A stretch of DNA of 64,000 nt. Source: Brachycybe producta. Taxonomy: Eukaryota > Arthropoda > Diplopoda > Playtdesmida > Andrognathidae. The translations under genes and the position numbers were made by a program. Under the pieces are notes generated by a model that worked only from the letters and a program-made list of their open reading frames with translations, was not told the origin of the DNA and ran no database searches. Below are positions 13,328-39,601 of this stretch, piece by piece. Every line of letters starts with the position of its first letter. The first letter of the stretch is position 1. The stretch lies in assembly GCA_036925085.1 (NCBI GenBank), contig JAUPFP010000081.1, positions 607,776 through 671,775 of the forward strand, in the 5' to 3' direction.

Positions 13328-14078
13328 AACAATTAGAAATTTAGAATGAAACGTACAATTACTAAATTTTAAAAAGTAATAAACGCAGTTACTCATTCCC
13401 CCCCCCCCCCGGCCCTCCCCAAGTATTTTAATAACCTTTCAGTTACAACTAAGATGAGAAATAAACAGCCTGACATAATGTAATCAAATGCAATAACAAA
13501 TCAATCATCATAATTATGAAAGTGAATGTTGACTGATACCAAGCAGTCAAAGCCGGATAATTCTGTTTTACAATAATTCAGGCGGGGTGAAGTTTATCAC
13601 TCAGTTCTTATTAGTTTCCGTCAGAAAACTTAACAAATCAATATTGATTATTGATCAAACATAATTGTAAAAGAACTTTCAAAAGTGATTGGGAAAGTAA
13701 TAGAATTTGGAAGTTTACACTTGAAAATCCAGTTAGTTTGTACATTTCATAGTCATTTTGCAGAATGACTTGTTCACCCACTTTGGCCCGTAACCTATAC
13801 TCGTAGTGTAGGCCCTACTGTTTTTATTCCAAACTACTCTAGGGTGCATTTATGTGTGTGAACGTACTGTATGTACATATATGGATGAGACACAGTCACC
13901 ATAACAAACATATGTCTGTCGCCTATAACATTACTAACGGATGTGTCTTATGTGTTTGCAAGCAATTTTAACGATATTTGCAATGTAATGAAAAAAATGA
14001 AAATAGAATGAATGCACTGCACCATATAATCAAGTATGCGCATGTAGAAGTATGCATGCTTACATAATTTAAGACATG

Positions 14079-14104
14079 CTGATGATGATGATGATGATGA
14101 TGAT
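14079..14104. repeat. GAT trinucleotide microsatellite
   Basis: About eight uninterrupted GAT units in otherwise unremarkable AT-rich DNA. Confidence 0.9.
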
Positions 14105-15263
14105 TAAAGCAACCCAAAAGCATTATAAGCAAAATTTAAAAGCATAATTTGCAAAAATTCTAAAAAGCTTTATGGCTTGATTTCTTTTTTTTTTTATTTC
14201 TCTCTGTTTCTCATCATAGTTTATCTAATTATTCATCTAAAATTAATGTTAGACATAAAAATGTTTATACCAAACATCAAGAAAATCTCAATTTAAAAGA
14301 TTCAACCAACCTAAGAAAACTGGCTAAATTTAGCCACATCAGTTTCTTTTCCCCAATTGTTCTGATTGGTCCGTCATTGAAAAGGGATATTTGGTCAATC
14401 ACCAGTTATTTGTTAAAATTGCCATTTTTTAACTTGTCATTTGAAGTGCACACATCAACGAATTATTACAACGTTCGGAGAAACATATTCTCCTCATTTA
14501 CATAAACTAAAAAATTATCTTGACATAGATTGTAATTATTGTACAAAAATGTCACAGAATAACGAATTTTACTTAATTACAATAGAAGCCTAAACTTTGT
14601 GTAGATTTTGCTTAAAATTGTTTAAATTATTTCATAATTATTTTAAATAAAACATAAAAACCATAATTTCGGATATGCTTGTGTTATGGTGACGATGACG
14701 AAGCACATAGTCAAATGCATTTCCCCGCCCCTCCCCCCTCTTTTCCTCCAGCAGTTAGTAGAAATGCAAGAAATATCAAGGGAAATAAATTTAATGAACA
14801 TCAGTAGTTAATCCATAAAGTCCTTTTTGTTCACATTACGCCTCTACTTCAATTATACTTTTTTGCAAGTTATCTATCTCTTTGTCAAAACTGTCATATT
14901 TTTTTTGGGGGGGGGGGGAGCAAAAGAAGTTGTAAACTTTGGGTACATTTCATAATTACTTAACGTATTAAAAAATTCGTTGTATACACACACACATAGC
15001 AGCACATCAAAGAATGTCCCTAACAGCTAATATTACGTGTAGTAATGGGCAATTTCGTGAAATTTATTTTGTTGATATTCATTTTGTTGACATTTCATGA
15101 AATGTATGAAAAGTTGTGATATGAATTTGAAATCCATGAAATAAAACAAGATATATTTGCATCAGTTTACATTAACTTTATATATTAATGGTACTGTATA
15201 TATATCACGTAATGTGACTAATGATTGTAGAATTATTAGTATGGAATAATGTAGTTACATTAA

Positions 15264-15443
15264 CCATGGTTAAATACGTCACTTCCTGTATTTAAACAGA
15301 TTTAGCCTACAAACAACATGGCGGACAGTGAGAAGACTTAATTTTTTTACTGAATGAGGAGCGAAAACCTTCACAAAATATGCAACTGATTAACAGGAAG
15401 TGAAAATCGAACAGGAAGTGACACAAAATTATTTAACCACATG
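15264..15443. mobile_element. MITE-like inverted repeat, about 180 bp
   Basis: The left end CATGGTTAAATACGTCACTTCCTGT is mirrored by ACAGGAAGTGACAC...ATTTAACCACATG at the right, with a small internal gap in the right arm. The arms bring several ACAGGAAGT/ACTTCCTGT (ETS-like) words. The interior contains an ATGGCGGAC word but no sustained frame. Confidence 0.55.
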
Positions 15444-16269
15444 TAAATGTTTTGAAAATGGAAACACACCAAAATTATTCCTTCCAGCTTGTCGTCAGGT
15501 AACTATAATCCTTTTTATGTAACTGCAGTTCATTTTTGCATAGTGGAAACAAGGGTATATATATATACTGTATGTTTTCAATGTTAATATGATCTCGCAG
15601 TGTTTCAGTATCAGTAGACACTAAGTAAAGGTAAAATATAGTTTATTATTTTAATAATCCGGGTCCAAGTTCTAAGTTCCGTTTGTCACTTGTCTATTGT
15701 TACGTGTCCGCATGTTCCACTCCAAATTTGGACACCTGTGTGCACGCGTGCAAAGTGAAAAAAATTCACTAAAGGAAATAGAAATAACTAACAGCCTTTT
15801 TTGTTGAATTTTTCTTTAATGTTACGACCAAAAAAAAAAAATGGTAGTTAATGGTGTGTATGTTATATGTTAACATTATGTATACGGAATTTGTCACGAT
15901 CGATTATTTTGACCACAAAGAAGAAGAAGAAGATGGTCAGGAAATGGTTTTTATGTTCACTTTTTTTTTTTCTCATCTTTTATTTTCTGATGCTTTCTTC
16001 CATTTTTTTTTTCTTTCTTTCTTTCAATCCATTTTTTATCAATTTAATATAGATCTATTATACGACCACCTGATGATCAACTTTAATGATGCCCTGGACC
16101 TGTTATTCAGATTCATTATTTTAATTTCAAACAACGTAAGACGTTAAGTTTCACAAATAAGAGGGCGTGTGTCTGTGAAATTTCAAACGTCTTTTTAGCT
16201 ACGATTTCATGTGTAGCAATATAGCGAATTGCTAAAAATGATTTAGGCCTATATTGTGAATATTGTGAA

Positions 16270-16301
16270 CACAGTATAGGGATAGGGATCCCTATACTGT
16301 G
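16270..16301. repeat. Perfect short palindrome
   Basis: The 14-bp arms CACAGTATAGGGAT and ATCCCTATACTGTG flank a 4-nt loop AGGG. This is a strong hairpin in an AT-rich context. Not followed by a T run, and no gene ends here. Confidence 0.9.
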
Positions 16302-16384
16302 ATTGTGAATTTCTTCAAATTTTATGAAAATAAAATTAACATAAATGAAGGCAAAAATGTATTTAATTATGTTTACATTACTCT

Positions 16385-16760
16385 TAAAGTTGGTTTATGA
16401 ACAGCAGCTCATAATCTCTGGTTGTGTTCTGCATTTTCACGAGCAACATAAAAGTTGAAATTGAAAGTGTCTTAAAAACTAGAACAGTAGCCGAACAGTT
16501 AATATTATTTTCAAGTTGATATATCTTTCAAAATAAACCTTTTTATAGGTAAAAAAATTAAAAATTAAAAAAAAAATATTGTCTGTTTAAAGTTCATTCA
16601 TTTTCAAACTACCATAAACAGTTTATTTAAAAAGATATTAAAACATCCTTAAATGATCGAGCAGACTTTCTAGTTTCTAAAAGACTTTCATGTTTTAATC
16701 AATTTTGCTATTGAAATACAGAATATAACAACAGTTTGAAGGGAGTTTACACTTAAAACC
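16385..16760. repeat. Dispersed AT-rich repeat family B, copy 2
   Basis: Begins near GGTTTATGAACAGC and ends near TGAAATACAGAATATAACAACAG. It shares the ACTAGAACAGTA...TTTCAAAATAAAC...ATATTGTCTG...CTAGTTTCTAAAA word order with the copies at 41160 and 42590. A shorter half-copy follows at about 16960-17110. Confidence 0.5.
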
Positions 16761-17959
16761 CATTATTTTCAATCTGAGAATTTGGCTGCTCCCCCCCCCC
16801 CCCCATCTTTGAAAACTCGTAAATTCTAATCTTCTTCCCCTTTTTTTTGTAATTTATTGATACAACCAGTTAACCTGTTAACACGCAAAAAAAGTCAAGG
16901 AATTTCTAAAAAATCCCCGGCTAGAAACTATAAAAGTTTGTTTTAAAACTTTTATTTTTTCATTTGTTTAACAAAAAATAGTCAAAAACCTTTCATGTGG
17001 ATTTTCATGTTGATATATTTAAGTGCTCGATCTACCCTTCTAGTTTCTAGAAACATTCAAGTTTATCTTCATTTTGCATCTGAAAATCACAATAATTAAA
17101 GAGCTCGAGATGCATTTACAAAGAAAATGACTTATGAATGAAGTAAAATGTGACTATTTTTTTAAAAAAAAAAGTTCACATACTTCTAATGTATACACTG
17201 AACAATGACTTAAATCGAATAAAATGTTACTGAAAATTATCTGACTTCTCCTTATAGAAAAAGGCAGGTTTTGCTGCAGATTAAAAGATGTTTCCTGATC
17301 CACAAAATAAGAGTTTATCTAAATTCGATATTCAACGGTTCACACGGGTCTGTTTTACCAGTATATATGTTGTGTGTAGGCTATACTTGTAGGCGGCCTA
17401 TGTAGAGTATGATATTATGTAACGAATGTAGGTCTAACTTATCAGAGAAATCCCCTGCGAAGCACCGACCAACCGAAGAATTGTACACGGAGGTTAGCAG
17501 TAATCAAAATTAGCTGATTTCTCTGATATATCTGTCGCATCCACTTGATGTAATAGCACAATTACACGAAATATATGTCCATTTCGCGAAATGAACATAC
17601 GTTTCGTGTACTGGACAATTACAACAAATGGATACTATACAGATATACGTCATAGAAAATTTAGCTATGCATTTTCATATACTAATACAACAAAAATGTA
17701 CATAATCCACTATATTAATAGGCTTAGGGGGGATTTCCATTGCACCTTATACACAAAAAACAAACTTCGACACAATATACATATCAAATTAAAGGTTTCC
17801 AACTAATCTACCTGAAAATACTAGAGAAAAATCCAGGAAAAAATCCTAAAAGTCATAAATACCGTTAAAAAAAAACTCGCCTCCAAACATTTTCACTACC
17901 TTCCCATATCTTCTTCTACCATTATATGCATTCCCGTTATGCATAGCAAGGAAATACTA

Positions 17960-18163
17960 CAGGCATTTAGAAATCGTGGAAAACACAAGTTGGCTCCGCC
18001 CTTGTTACGACGACCGGAAACTTCTAATTGGTTTGTTGTGTGGTTCGACTTTGAAAAGGGCGGAGCATGTGACGTCAGACTACATAACCAACCAATTAGA
18101 AGTTCCCGGTCGTCATAAAAAGGGCTGAGCCGACTTGTGTTTTCCCCGATTTCTAAATGCCTG
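17960..18163. mobile_element. TA-type MITE family A, copy 2 (intact ends)
   Basis: A 204-bp element with ends CAGGCATTTAGAAATCG and CGATTTCTAAATGCCTG, flanked by TA at 17958-17959 and 18164-18165. This TA duplication fits Tc1/mariner-type insertion (established knowledge). The inverted arms are about 75 bp. The interior matches copy 1 at 9806-10010 nearly base for base, including TGACGTCA at 18070-18077. Non-coding. Confidence 0.9.
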
Positions 18164-19860
18164 TAGGAAAACTACATTCTCTATATACTGTAGTAGTTCT
18201 TGCATATAACCTTACTATAAACTTGCTGTACGTTCTTGTCCCTTTTCCTTTCGTGCAACTTGCACGACGGGTTTCCTAGTGGTATAAAATTGAAGATTGC
18301 TATATTTTAGTTTGAGTCATATGTTTTAGGTTTTCATTTTTGTCAGAATCGTAAATTGAAGAAGAAGAAAAAAAAACAATTTTATTCTCGCAGCATGAAG
18401 AATTCGTTTTGAACTTGAAATAAATCGATTGTTTATATTTTAAAAAAAAATGGGAGGCAGAAAAAGGAGAAATGAATGAGTTCAACTACTATTTGACGTC
18501 ACACATTATTATAAAGTGACAGAAGGAACACGTGCGGCGCATCTGTCAAAAAACAACAACAGCGGCGCAAAAAAAAAAATAACCACTCGGCCAACACTGA
18601 AGAGAAAAAGAAACACGTGTTCCCCTCCTCATCAAAGACATAGAGACAAATATGTGAAGCCAAAAAAAAAATAGCAGATCCATACTTTGCAATGTAAAAC
18701 GTGCACGTGCGCAGTATGGTACACGGTCGCATTGAAAAGTATGGATGGAGACGACATTTTTCAACCCTTGTGTCGCGGATGGATATTTGTTACTTTATCG
18801 TTTTGGTGTTCAACCAAATTTAAGTCCATCAGAAATATACACACACTTCAAGGAGAGTTAAATCTATTTAAAATTAAAGCGGAAACGGATATTGACCTTT
18901 TTTGGCGCGCTTTGAATTTCATCAAGAGAGAGAAGGTTTTGTTTTTTGAAAAAAAAAAGGAAATTGGACAGAAAAATTCAGTGAGAAAGAAAAATTTTCA
19001 ATTTCTCTCGAATTACCAGGAAAGGAAGACTGAAAAATGAGGGAGCGGAAGCGGAAAAGAAAAACAATAGAAATGGATTTTTTTTTATGGATTTTAAATT
19101 ATTAGAAATTAAATTCAAAATTAACCAGTAAAAAAACGAGGCGCTCGTAGAACATTAATGAGAAGAAATCGATGTATTTAGTTTTGAAATACTTAAAATA
19201 TAAATAATCAATGAATAAAAGGCGATGGAGTTGATGACGTCACTAATTTTTTTTTAAAAAAAAAGTGACGCCAAACAGATAAAATAGAAATTTAATTTTA
19301 GCTTTTTTACAATAAAAATGCGTTTTTCCTTTTAAAAAGAAAAGGTCAAATTTTAATATAAACTTGAACTCTCATATTATCATTAAGGTATTTATGAAAA
19401 AAAAAATACTTATATTTGTGATAAGAAATTAAAATATAAACAGTTGTCAATCTTAAATTGCAGTACAAATTGATGACGGGTTCAGTATTTACAAAAGTGG
19501 GCGGAGTCTTTGTACCTTCATTGAGTTACACGAATAGTGGGAAGGGTTTCCATTATTACCACCGTTCATTAACATAAAATGGGAGGAGTTAGACGAGGCA
19601 ACCAATCCCAGATACAGTAAGAGGAACCTCCGTTTACCGCCATTTAGTATTTAAGCTTTAAAAAGGGGGCGTGTCCCAAAAGGCATCAAATAAAAAAGTT
19701 TTATCAGAAAACTCAAAAGTGTGTTTTTATTATAATTTTTTTGACATTTCAAAATTAAATGATGAAAAAAAAAAATGAAACTGAAATAATTTTCTCTCTC
19801 CCTTTGAAACAAAACTGATGAAAACCCCATTCTAAATATGAAAATAAAATTGAAACTTAC

Positions 19861-20063
19861 CAAATAAAATCTTTGCAATGACTGCAGAATGTCGGCTGCT
19901 TGAAGAAACGCGGTAAAAATTTATGATCTTTAATGACATAGATGTTCTTTTTCTTGAGCGCTCCTTTTCTTCCTCGCAGTTTCTGTCCAAATGCCGTGTT
20001 TGTGTCTCCTGTGCCCGGATCATTATCATCGGCAAACGAAGAGGGATGCTGATCGTCGGCCAT
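19861..20063 (-). CDS. PRKC: Conventional protein kinase C, first coding exon
   Basis: Conventional PKC is a cytosolic Ser/Thr kinase recruited to membranes by diacylglycerol and calcium. This exon gives 67 codons plus two bases. It starts at MADDQH in a good context (ACATGGC), and an upstream in-frame M is less likely because family members start MAD. It carries the autoinhibitory pseudosubstrate RKGALKKKN (residues about 35-43; alanine in place of the phosphorylatable Ser/Thr) and the start of the first C1 zinc finger, [19 protein letters not shown], ending DFIW at a GTAAGT donor (19860-19859). Vertebrate PRKCA and PRKCB break at the same residue (established knowledge). All remaining exons would lie at lower coordinates and were not recognised, so the gene is partial in the window. 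Alpha and beta cannot be separated from this exon. Confidence 0.92.
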
Positions 20064-20431
20064 GTTGTTAAGAACAAGAAAAAAAAAAGCCGCACTTACT
20101 AGAAAGCCCACACAAATTGGGTTAAGATTGCTTCTATTAGCTTATTTGCTTGATTGTACGTCTCCACAGGACGACGACACAAACACATCTGGCATCCAAC
20201 GATAATTCAACCCGATCTCGACCTATATAAAGAATATAGGACGTCACTGAGAGACGAAAGCATGCGCAAACAGTCTATAGCTAGGTTTTGAAGCATCGGG
20301 CGTAACTAAAACACTGTAAATTTATACGAGTGGGATGAACTAAAATGGCGTTCTTATTTTTAATGTTCTACAATGATGTAAGACGCCATATTAGTACTCG
20401 TAGCTGTATGCATAATTAGGCTTCATAAACA

Positions 20432-20541
20432 TGACGTCAAATCACATCCGCCTTTCGAGCTCAAATATTATTCACGTTTACAGCATCTGTAAAGTAAATG
20501 ACGTCACAAATGATGTAAAACTATTGAATTTTATGACGTCA
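20432..20541. promoter_or_regulatory. Cluster of three TGACGTCA (CRE) palindromes upstream of PKC
   Basis: Perfect 8-bp CRE palindromes (CREB/ATF sites, established knowledge) lie at 20432-20439, 20499-20506 and 20534-20541, about 370-480 bp upstream of the PKC start codon. A half site GACGTCA lies near 20241. Spacing and position fit a promoter module. However, the same octamer is common elsewhere in this window, including in a MITE, so function is inferred only. Confidence 0.35.
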
Positions 20542-23375
20542 TACTGTTGCTTTTGTGTATACTGAAGTTAATATGTGAATGGTTTCTGTAATAGCCTATG
20601 GGGGGACGACGTATCCATTTCGAAATTTGAAGGGGAGGGAAATATAAAAGAAATTGCATTCAATAGGTATTATAACATATGGGGATTTACTCTTAATTAA
20701 AAATCAATTTCCTTTTTGTGTAATTGAATGGAAATTAATTTGTGCAAAGGTGTAAAAAAATGATAACAAAATGAAATTCGTCTGCTTCCCCCCTTTTCCC
20801 CTCTCTTTTTTCCAATTTCCTTTTATTCCTCCGTATCTGTAATTGGAATTCTCATTAATATTGTTACAGCTGATGATTATGAGGCTGAGATTGGTTAACC
20901 GTTAATGAACTGCATGATTTTAACCAATAGAAAGTGATTTTTAGTAAACTGTTATGTGGCGGTAATTCAAATTTATCGATTGATGATAGTAGGCCTATTC
21001 ATCTGTTTTGTTTCCTTGTTTATGTTTGTATCTTGTTTAGGCACTGCCTAAACCCCCCCCCCCCACATACATTGATATGCGATAAAAGGAGTTTTGTCTT
21101 GATCTATAATTGAATTTGTTGGGGAAGCCTTGTCAGAAAAAAAATAACCTTATCTTAATTTAATTTTTCGTAAATCGTAAAAATATGAAATTGAAAAAAA
21201 AAATGTGAAGAAAGCTAAGAAGAAAAACAAAAAAAAAATAAGATGGAGGTAACATTACATGTGACCCAAAATGACCCCAAAAAATAGTTAATGAGTGACA
21301 ATCTCCCCTCCCCTCGTGTCTCTAGAACTATCGTCCTTGACTACGATTGATGTATATGTTGTCAGTTTATCATAAATGATTTTTATTAAGATAAATGCAT
21401 AGAGGGGTTAGGTAGCTCAGCTAAAAGCGCTAGCGGCCTATGGAGCATTCTGAAGCAAGGCTAAGTGTGGCCAATGAATTATAGCGACACCTAAAGCTAA
21501 AACTTTTATGAATTAAATCAAGATTTAATGGTTACACAAAAACAGTTGATGTCCTTGCCAGGATCTTTGTTATAATGAGAAATACAACAAAAATCGAAGC
21601 TTGAAAAATAAACTATGAAACATGTGCACTCGTGATCTTTTTTTTTTTTATTAATATGGAGTTTGGCAACCTCTATATACGAATTTACAGTTTTATGAAG
21701 TTGGTGGTGTCATCTATGTTCTATATTGTGAACCTACATAACAATAAATTCAGTTTTAGTCAAGCATTGCCCTCATTGACGTTGTATAATGCTAGGTTCA
21801 CACTAGGGCATATATCGCGATGTTTTTCTGCTGTGTGACGTCACTGCTACATTTTTGTAGCTTAGTTTGGCGATTTTTTTCCCGCCGGGATTACTGCTAT
21901 CTTCTAAGTGTGGAAAAAAATGTAGAGGCAGTGCGTGTTTATATCTGTTCAGGTCCCTTTAGGCGTTGTGGCATTTTGGGGCTCCTGATGTTTTATTAAT
22001 TTTCCCATTAAATTAAAAACAAACTAATATAGTCTACGAACTTTATTTTTTCAAATAAAAATTTGGTGGCTTCAAAAATATATATGTCCCGTATATACAG
22101 TATAGTTCATTAAAGTTTTGACGTGTTTGTGCCCATTAAAATTGGAGCCCTAGACACGCGCCTTTTTCGCCTAGTCTAATTCATATATAGAATACTTGAT
22201 AAAAACCGTGTGGTTTGAAGATTGTCACAGTGTGTCTTTTACAATAGTTGTTTATATGGATATTACGAGCTCGTTTGAGGTAGCAGTGGCAGGGACATAC
22301 TTGCCCCAGGCGACAAGGGAAACAAATTCTTCTTGTGCGCCAATCCAGGGCTTCATTCAGACTCGTAGGTCCTTGGTTACATAAATCTTCGTAGGTCCTT
22401 TATGGACAAAATAATAATAATGTAATAGTAAATAATAATATTTTTTGTATTTTTTCTTCATTTAATGTTAAATAAACCTAACCTAACCTGAAAACATTTT
22501 CGTAGGCACCAAAAGTTCCATATACCTCTGGCACTATGCAAGGCCGGCCTTAGAGTACATTATGCGAGGCCCGAGTCAGCAAGCGATGAGCGGGGCCGGG
22601 AAAAAAAAGTGTTTAGTGTTGTCATGGTAACCCAGACATATTCCTATGGAAAACCATGGTCTGAATGTGATCACCAGTGTGAACGTCGACTTTCTAAACA
22701 CATTGTGCTTCATTTGAAATTCTATTGTACGATATTTGAAAACAGTCAACTGGACTCTGCTTGGACTGTAGTCTGTATAGTGTGACTCGAACCTTACCAA
22801 TGATAACACATAATAAAAACGTATTACCAAAAGAAAGAATATGGAACAGTATGAATATAATTATGCTTTTTACATTTTTTTAATAAAGGATGTAATAAAA
22901 CAATTACCCATTCAATAAAATATTTTCTTAAAAACTATATAAAAAGCAGAAACTATTAAACAATAGCAAAAGTAGGCCTATAATTTGCATGAATATACAT
23001 GTAGAAATTAAGGAATTGTTTTATTTTAATTTTAGTTAACAACTCGTACACAAAATTAATTATAATTTTTAGTATCTCATCGTTCAGCTACATGTTCATC
23101 TTGAAAAAAAACATTAATAATTTTATAACACTTTTTGTAATTTTTCTATATAAAAAGAGTTTTTAGGTTGCCTTAGAAACAAGATTCCAATATTTGACGT
23201 CATGCCGTGTTTTATTTTATGCTGAGTTATCGTTGAAGTCGGTTAACGATGGTGCGTTCGCAAACATACATAAAGCAGGATATGGAGAGACCGAGTTGCC
23301 ATGACACAGATGTGTCTTCATTTCCTGTGTTCAGTGAGCGACTCAAATGGTAGGTCAATTCAGAGTGTGCATACT

Positions 23376-23514
23376 CAGGGCCGGACTGGCTAGTGGTTGG
23401 CCCCACCTGGCACCGGCTATGAAAGTGTGTTTTCCCCATTTTTTAAATTTATTTATTTTTGGCCCCCAATTGACCGGCGATCGCCGGTCAGCCGGCCGGG
23501 CCAGTCCGGGCTTG
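23376..23514. mobile_element. hAT-type MITE with 8-bp target duplication
   Basis: A 139-bp element with ends CAGGGCCGGACTGGC and GCCAGTCCGGGCTTG (inverted, two mismatches) is flanked by an exact 8-bp direct repeat TGCATACT (23368-23375 and 23515-23522). An 8-bp duplication with a CAGGG-type terminus is the signature of hAT insertion (established knowledge). The interior holds a second palindrome (GACCGGCGATCGCCGGTC). No transposase, so non-autonomous. Confidence 0.92.
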
Positions 23515-24547
23515 TGCATACTTGAGGCTTAGATCATTACTTTCCAGGACTGGCAACTCGTAATGTACGTGTTGAATGGCGACGGATGTTTTCGCATAGC
23601 CTGGTGAAAACTACAACAGTGTCTTTTGGTGACTGGGAAACTTAAAAGTTGCAACCACCATTGCTAAAGCCTGTAAGTGCAAGCATCCTCTTTCATACTG
23701 TACCTAATTATATAGTACAACATTTTCTCACGCTACTGTCAGTCTGTCACCACTATCTGCAAACACTGGATTTTTACAGTTTCCAGTCCCGGAGAGTAAT
23801 GGTCTAAGTTCTAACGTTTGAGGTGCTTCTTATAGATGCTCATTTGGATGCAATTTCAGAAATTCATTGAAAGTGAACCAGAAGATCGAGCTGGAACGGA
23901 AATGTTAGGTACAATACATTCCCAGTGAAGTGTGCAAGACAAGCATGTCTTTATTTATTACGTGCAATGCGCGCATCAATTGATAGGCCAACTCAGAATG
24001 GGCGTGGTTAAGGTGTTTTTATAGATGCTCCCCAAAGAACATTTAGTTGTAAAAGTAATCCATAACAAGTTCAGTTCAAAGAACCTGGTTAGAGGCTAGA
24101 ATTTAGAGCTCAAATTAGTTTATACTTTACAGCTTAACTTTAGACTAAAAGGCATTTTTTTCTTCTTCTGAAAAAGCATTTTTTTTCTGGTTGCCTCACT
24201 AATTAATATAAAATTATTACTTTGGACCCACGGCCTTGTGTACCCTTTTCACAGAATAGAGAGATGCATTCTATTCTGTGCGCTGGTTATGGTCCTCATA
24301 GCCCTGCTCCCCCATCACTGTAGAAATAGACAAATATGAATTTTGTTTTTATGATGTCGGATTTGTGTGACACTGTATATTTTTGGCTTCGCATCAGCTT
24401 GGTTGTGAATGCACCCTTATTTCGTTCTCTTCAACACACAGAATAGGGAGAAGAACAGCAGGGAAACTCGGCTATTTTGTTGTGACAGAGTTTCTTCTGC
24501 GCATGTGTGGCAGCACCACTGACTTTCTTTGAAGTTTCTTTCTATGA

Positions 24548-24751
24548 AGCTGGGTTTACACGAGTCAAGTGAGTTGATCAACTCACTTGAATTCATTCGA
24601 CATGAACGCAAATTGAACGTTTAAACCCAACAATTCATGTCAGCTGTTCATTTGAATAGAATCAAGTCCGAGATTAGAAGTTCAATTCGCGTTCATGTCG
24701 AATGAATTCAAGTGAGTTGATGAACACACTAGTACTCGTGTAAACCCGGCT
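24548..24751. mobile_element. MITE-like long inverted repeat, about 200 bp
   Basis: The ends AGCTGGGTTTACACGAGT and ACTCGTGTAAACCCGGCT enclose long complementary arms sharing TCAAGTGAGTTGAT and ATTCATTCGACATGAACGC with their complements. The arms cover most of the element. A clear target duplication was not seen. Confidence 0.75.
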
Positions 24752-25335
24752 ATTTAGATGAGTCTCGAGTGATTGGAGCAAAGGGGGCGGACAATGGTGG
24801 TGAATCTTGTACGGTATGGCAAGCTATTTCAGTTTATATCTGCGTTTTACTGTATTTTCAGATTTAATTATATTATGGGAATCCACTCAAATGCGGACAA
24901 AGCAGTAAAATAGCTTTCCATACATATAATCAGCTGCGAATCTTGGTGAATCTTTGTAAATCTTAGTGAATCTCGTATATGATTTTCTTCAATGTCGGCC
25001 CCTTTGAGTTGGAGTCTGTCCCAAGTTTAAAGATGGCGGCTGTCAACTTACGATCGAGTAACCGGTTAAAATAAAAACTTCCTGCATGACTTCCTGTCAC
25101 AGCAACATCAAAGGTTCCGACAGAGAGTAAGTTCTCTCTATTCTGTGCTTCAAAGCTGGTTTTTAATCAAACTTTCTCATTTCCTATCGAGTTGTTCTCG
25201 GTGGGAGTCGGAGGATTTTTTTTCTCGGCTGTTTTTCTTCTTCTCGATTTCTTTCGTTATTTTTATATCTTTATTTCGGGTTTGTGAACCGCAGTTGGAT
25301 TCGTTTTCGCCATACGTCCTTTTAAGAGTGTCAAA

Positions 25336-38991
<13,656 letters not shown>

Positions 38992-39591
38992 TCTGTTTGC
39001 ACGAGCAGTTGTACAAAAGACGGCGAAGTTAACCTTCGGCCGTTTGACGCCAACCAGCTTCGAATGGAGTTGGTTAGCGTTTGTTAAGTTCGCGCCATGC
39101 GCAATATTCTTGAAATTACTCAACAACAAAAAATAATCTATATAGCCTTTCTAGTAAACTTTCGAGTAATCGATTGAGTCTCAGATTGATGTTGGAATCA
39201 GGTTGTTATAAATTCTGATGATGATGATGATATATTATGTGTTATTCCTATATGTTCTACTTCTCTTTGTCGTTTCACACGCGTTATTTCTGTACATTGT
39301 TATAGTTGATTCGAGGGGATAGTTTTCTTGTTACTTCTTTCATAATTTATCTGTTATGTCATGGCACGAAGAAAATATATGGGGGACTCAAATTCACTTA
39401 TATTCTATCTCTTTGTTCTATAAGTATTGTTTTATGGGCCTGAGTAATATCAATATTTTTGGGGGGTTGCAAATAAGAAATACTGGTGAAATGAAATAAT
39501 ATTATATATCTAAAAACAACTTTAAATTTTAGTTTTGAAACAATAATAATAATAATAATGTCATTCTTTTTTAATAGTTTCAAGAAAATAA

Positions 39592-39601
39592 TTAAAATAA
39601 A
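39592..39601 (+). terminator. Candidate SEC14L1 poly(A) signal
   Basis: Overlapping ATTAAA and AATAAA hexamers about 600 nt after the SEC14L1 stop codon. The region is AT-rich, so chance occurrence is possible; a further AATAAA lies near 40375. Confidence 0.3.

Larger units (their letters stand above)
1..19860. other. Long non-coding stretch, probable PKC intron 1 plus repeats
   Basis: I recognise no coding exon here on either strand; the open frames are short, AT-driven and match no family I know. If the PKC exon at 20063-19861 belongs to an intact gene, its downstream exons lie at lower coordinates on the minus strand. This whole interval would then be the first intron, possibly extending past the left edge. 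I looked for the next C1-domain exon (GFGKQGFQCQ-like) and did not see it, by eye only. The interval holds the fold-back element at 6412-7219, several MITE-like inverted repeats, homopolymer G and C runs, CT, GAT and CA microsatellites, and copies of a dispersed AT-rich repeat, listed separately. Confidence 0.5.
20064..25335. other. Intergenic region between PKC and SEC14L1
   Basis: The PKC exon (minus) and SEC14L1 (plus) are divergent, so this stretch should hold both promoters and any 5' untranslated exons. I found no coding exon. A TATATAAAG word at about 20224 and full TGACGTCA palindromes at 20432, 20499, 20534 and 21836 lie on the PKC side, and another at 23195. Two clear MITE-like elements lie at 23376-23514 and 24548-24751. 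Transcription starts cannot be placed from sequence. Confidence 0.6.

Noticed and set aside
18687..19040. 117-codon plus-strand frame upstream of the PKC exon region
   Set aside because: Lysine- and phenylalanine-rich translation of AT-rich DNA with no family resemblance.
1..19860. Additional PKC exons
   Set aside because: Looked for C1 and C2 domain signatures on the minus strand and saw none; a profile search (tblastn with conventional PKC) would be decisive.
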